Part shown: positions 50,701 through 53,700 of the stretch, in pieces | How positions within the stretch are numbered: the stretch's first letter is position 1 | Layout: each line of letters begins with the position of its first letter | DNA from: Augochlora pura | Lineage: Eukaryota; Arthropoda; Insecta; Hymenoptera; Halictidae | Direction of reading: 5' to 3' | Assembly (NCBI RefSeq): GCF_028453695.1 | Contig: NC_135778.1 | Coordinates: forward strand, 36,197,214 to 36,261,213 | DNA length: 64,000 nucleotides | Notes under the pieces: generated by a model | The model's database searches: none | What the model was told of the DNA's origin: nothing | What the model saw: only the letters and a program-made list of their open reading frames with translations | Program-made: the position numbers and the translations under genes

Positions 50701-53700
50701 GACCGGCATGGAGGAGAGCATCCCCCTGCGACCGTTGGCCACCTTTGGAAATCCCGTCCAGCAGCTATCCTACCATCATCCGCCGTACAAAGTGATCGAG
50801 TAAGTAGGCGAAAACTGTCTCGCGGGAACGCTTCGCTGGTCCGGTGAAAAATCAGCGTAACTGTCACGGTTGTTCGGTGCTCCGGCGACGAAACGCACAC
50901 GATCGATGGTAAAATTGCGTCGACAACAACGAACTCGCGCTGCTTAATGTCCGGAAGTCATGTGTATCATTCCGTGTACGAAGAGTACGCGCGTGTTTCT
51001 TTTCTATGGGCGATCGGGGATATCGGTACGATCAGATTCTATCTGTCCAATTTTTTCTATGTCTGTCTCTCTTATTACTCTGTATATCTTATCTCTCTGT
51101 CTCTCTTATGTGATGTGATATCTGCACGGTCTTCTGTTTACTATCGTACGTTTCAGTGGTCCAGGTAGCGGTAACTACCTACATCCGAATAGCGAATATG
51201 GTAAGATACGTTGGGGCCTATGGAACTTGAATAGTTTGCTTTTACGTACGGATCGAACTTACTTTCTTAATTTAGCCATTTAATCGCTTGCGCGCTTGCA
51301 TGCGTAACCAGACTAATATTAACGAGATTACCGGGCGCCGGATAGCTTCGACGACGGGGGTCGCGTCTCGGGTCGGGGATCAGGCTTCTCCAGCGAGACG
51401 GGATCCCCGGGATCGAACCGTGCGAATAGCTGAGCAGACGATTGAGAATCGATGAGAAGAGGTATCCGATCTTGGCGCAGTTTTGCATGTACTTTACGTT
51501 TCGCGCGTTTCCGTGTCGTCGATCAAGGTTGACCGCCGATTCTCACGGTTCTCTGCTCCGCGATATCGTCGAGCGCCTCGAGGACCGCGTAACCTGATGA
51601 GAGCCGAGCTGTACCCGTGGAGAGACTACGGGCAGCCGAATCCCGTCGATCCTCGAGGTTCTCGGGGACGCGGATCGGCCGCGGAGCCGGATCGATGACG
51701 AGCCAACCGTTTGCGACTCTAAAATTCGGTGACACTTGCTACACCAGGATTTGGAACGAATTTTACTTCGTCGAAGTACCTGTTCGCAGATCATATTTTA
51801 AATGCATCAAGAAACATGATCTAAAACGTGTCCACGTGTGTGAAATTCTAAATTAAATTAGAAAAAATTAGGAAAATTAAAAGATTGATTAAATTTGTAG
51901 TTAGAATGTTTAACTTCGAAAGATATTTAATACTGAAAAAAATTATACAGTACTATTGAGAGTTTAGTGTAACGATGTAGCCATAATGCTCGATTGGAAG
52001 TAAGGTTGTAGCGCGAAGGGTTGAAGAGCGTGTCGACAAAGGGGATTGGCCGGTGATTTACGGTGAGGAGGATCGGATCCGGCTCTGGTCGGGTGTTGCA
52101 CGCGCTCGCTGTGTGTGTGTTTGCCCTAACAAACTAAGAGAGTGGTTTTCTGCCCGTTTTTCCGTGTGCTCGTGTGCTCGCGCGGTCGTCGGCCTATCCG
52201 ACCCGCTCCGTCTTGGTCGCCGTTGCCGTCCGCCGTTCCTCGAAGCAGTCTTCAGGACGGAATCGAGCGGCAGCTGACCCCACCGACGCCACCACCCCGA
52301 AGGAACCCACCCCAGTCCATTGCCCCGAGCACCGGCATTCTCCCGCACCCCGAGCAACACTCGTCCAGCAAGTCCGCCAGCGCCACGACGTCGATCGTCA
52401 CGTGCACGAGCACGAGCACGTCGAGCACGAACACGTCGACCGCCACGAGCAGCTCGAGCCTCGGCTCATCCTCCAACGGGACGCGCTGTTACTATTCCTT
52501 CGCGACAAAGGGATGCTGCGACGAATATGCCGTCTGGAGCAATCACGGTACGATCTATACTTTCTCTCTCTCTCTCTCTCTCACTCTCTCTATCTTTGAC
52601 TTCTTTCTCGTTCTATCTATCTTCCTTCTATTACGAGCCAAAAAGTTATCTCGCCTCCCGATGGGCTCGTAGCTACTAGCAGATTTCAAAGCACAAAATG
52701 GTGAACCGCGCAGTGTTTCGAACTATGCTGGCTGAACCTCCTATTTTCTCATTGGTGAATAAATTTTCAGACCGTTCATCTACTTCATATATTTATTTAT
52801 ATCATTACTACTTATATATTTACTTTATATATTATAACTTTATATAGTTACAATTTTTATAGTTTTATATATTATAACTTTACCTATTATAACCTTATAT
52901 ATTTACTTTACTATATATTTTTGCTTACTTTACTTTACTACATATATTTGCTTTAAATATATTATATATTTTATCATCCAGCTAGCTCCGATATTTCGAA
53001 ACACTGTGCCCTAGGGTGGACCTTCGCTCAGCAATATCTTCGAGTACATTTTTACGAGAATTCTAGGATCTTAAAACTTACAATCGCCCTTCTCGCATTT
53101 CTATAAGTCCGAAATGCTCAAAAATGGGGACGCTGTAGCAATTATGCTCCTCGGTGTAGCTTTCAAATGCTAGACGATAATGGTCCCCAAAAGTGTACGG
53201 TTCGGTCAGCTTCAAAAATTAAGTTTCATGGTAGAAACATTGAAACGCTGTATACCGAGTCGAACTGATCTTAGAGTAGCTTTCATTCGCCATCCGATCC
53301 GCCGTCCAAATGTCAAACATAAGATGATCGGCCTTAAACGAAAAGCCTAGCATCGATGCCAAAGTCGAAGCTCCGCTGGGAAATGAAAGCCACGCGTAAA
53401 AGGTCCATCCCGCGAGAATCGAGGCGAGATAAGGGTTCGAGCGAGGTGTCGCGATAGTCCCGGGATTCGGCGAGGATGCTAAACGTTGTGCGGTGGTTGG
53501 ACGCACGGCAGCCGTAGATCAGGATGACGGTGATTCGTCGGCGGGAAGCGAGTTCAGCGCGTCTGGTGGGACCGGTGGGACCGAAAGTTCCGGCGACTCG
53601 AACGGTTGGACCAGCTCGAAGAAGCTGAAGCGACCGAGGCGGCGCGGAGGATCATTGAGGCAGGAGTCGTCGACGGTGTCTCGTTCCCGTGCACGTGACC

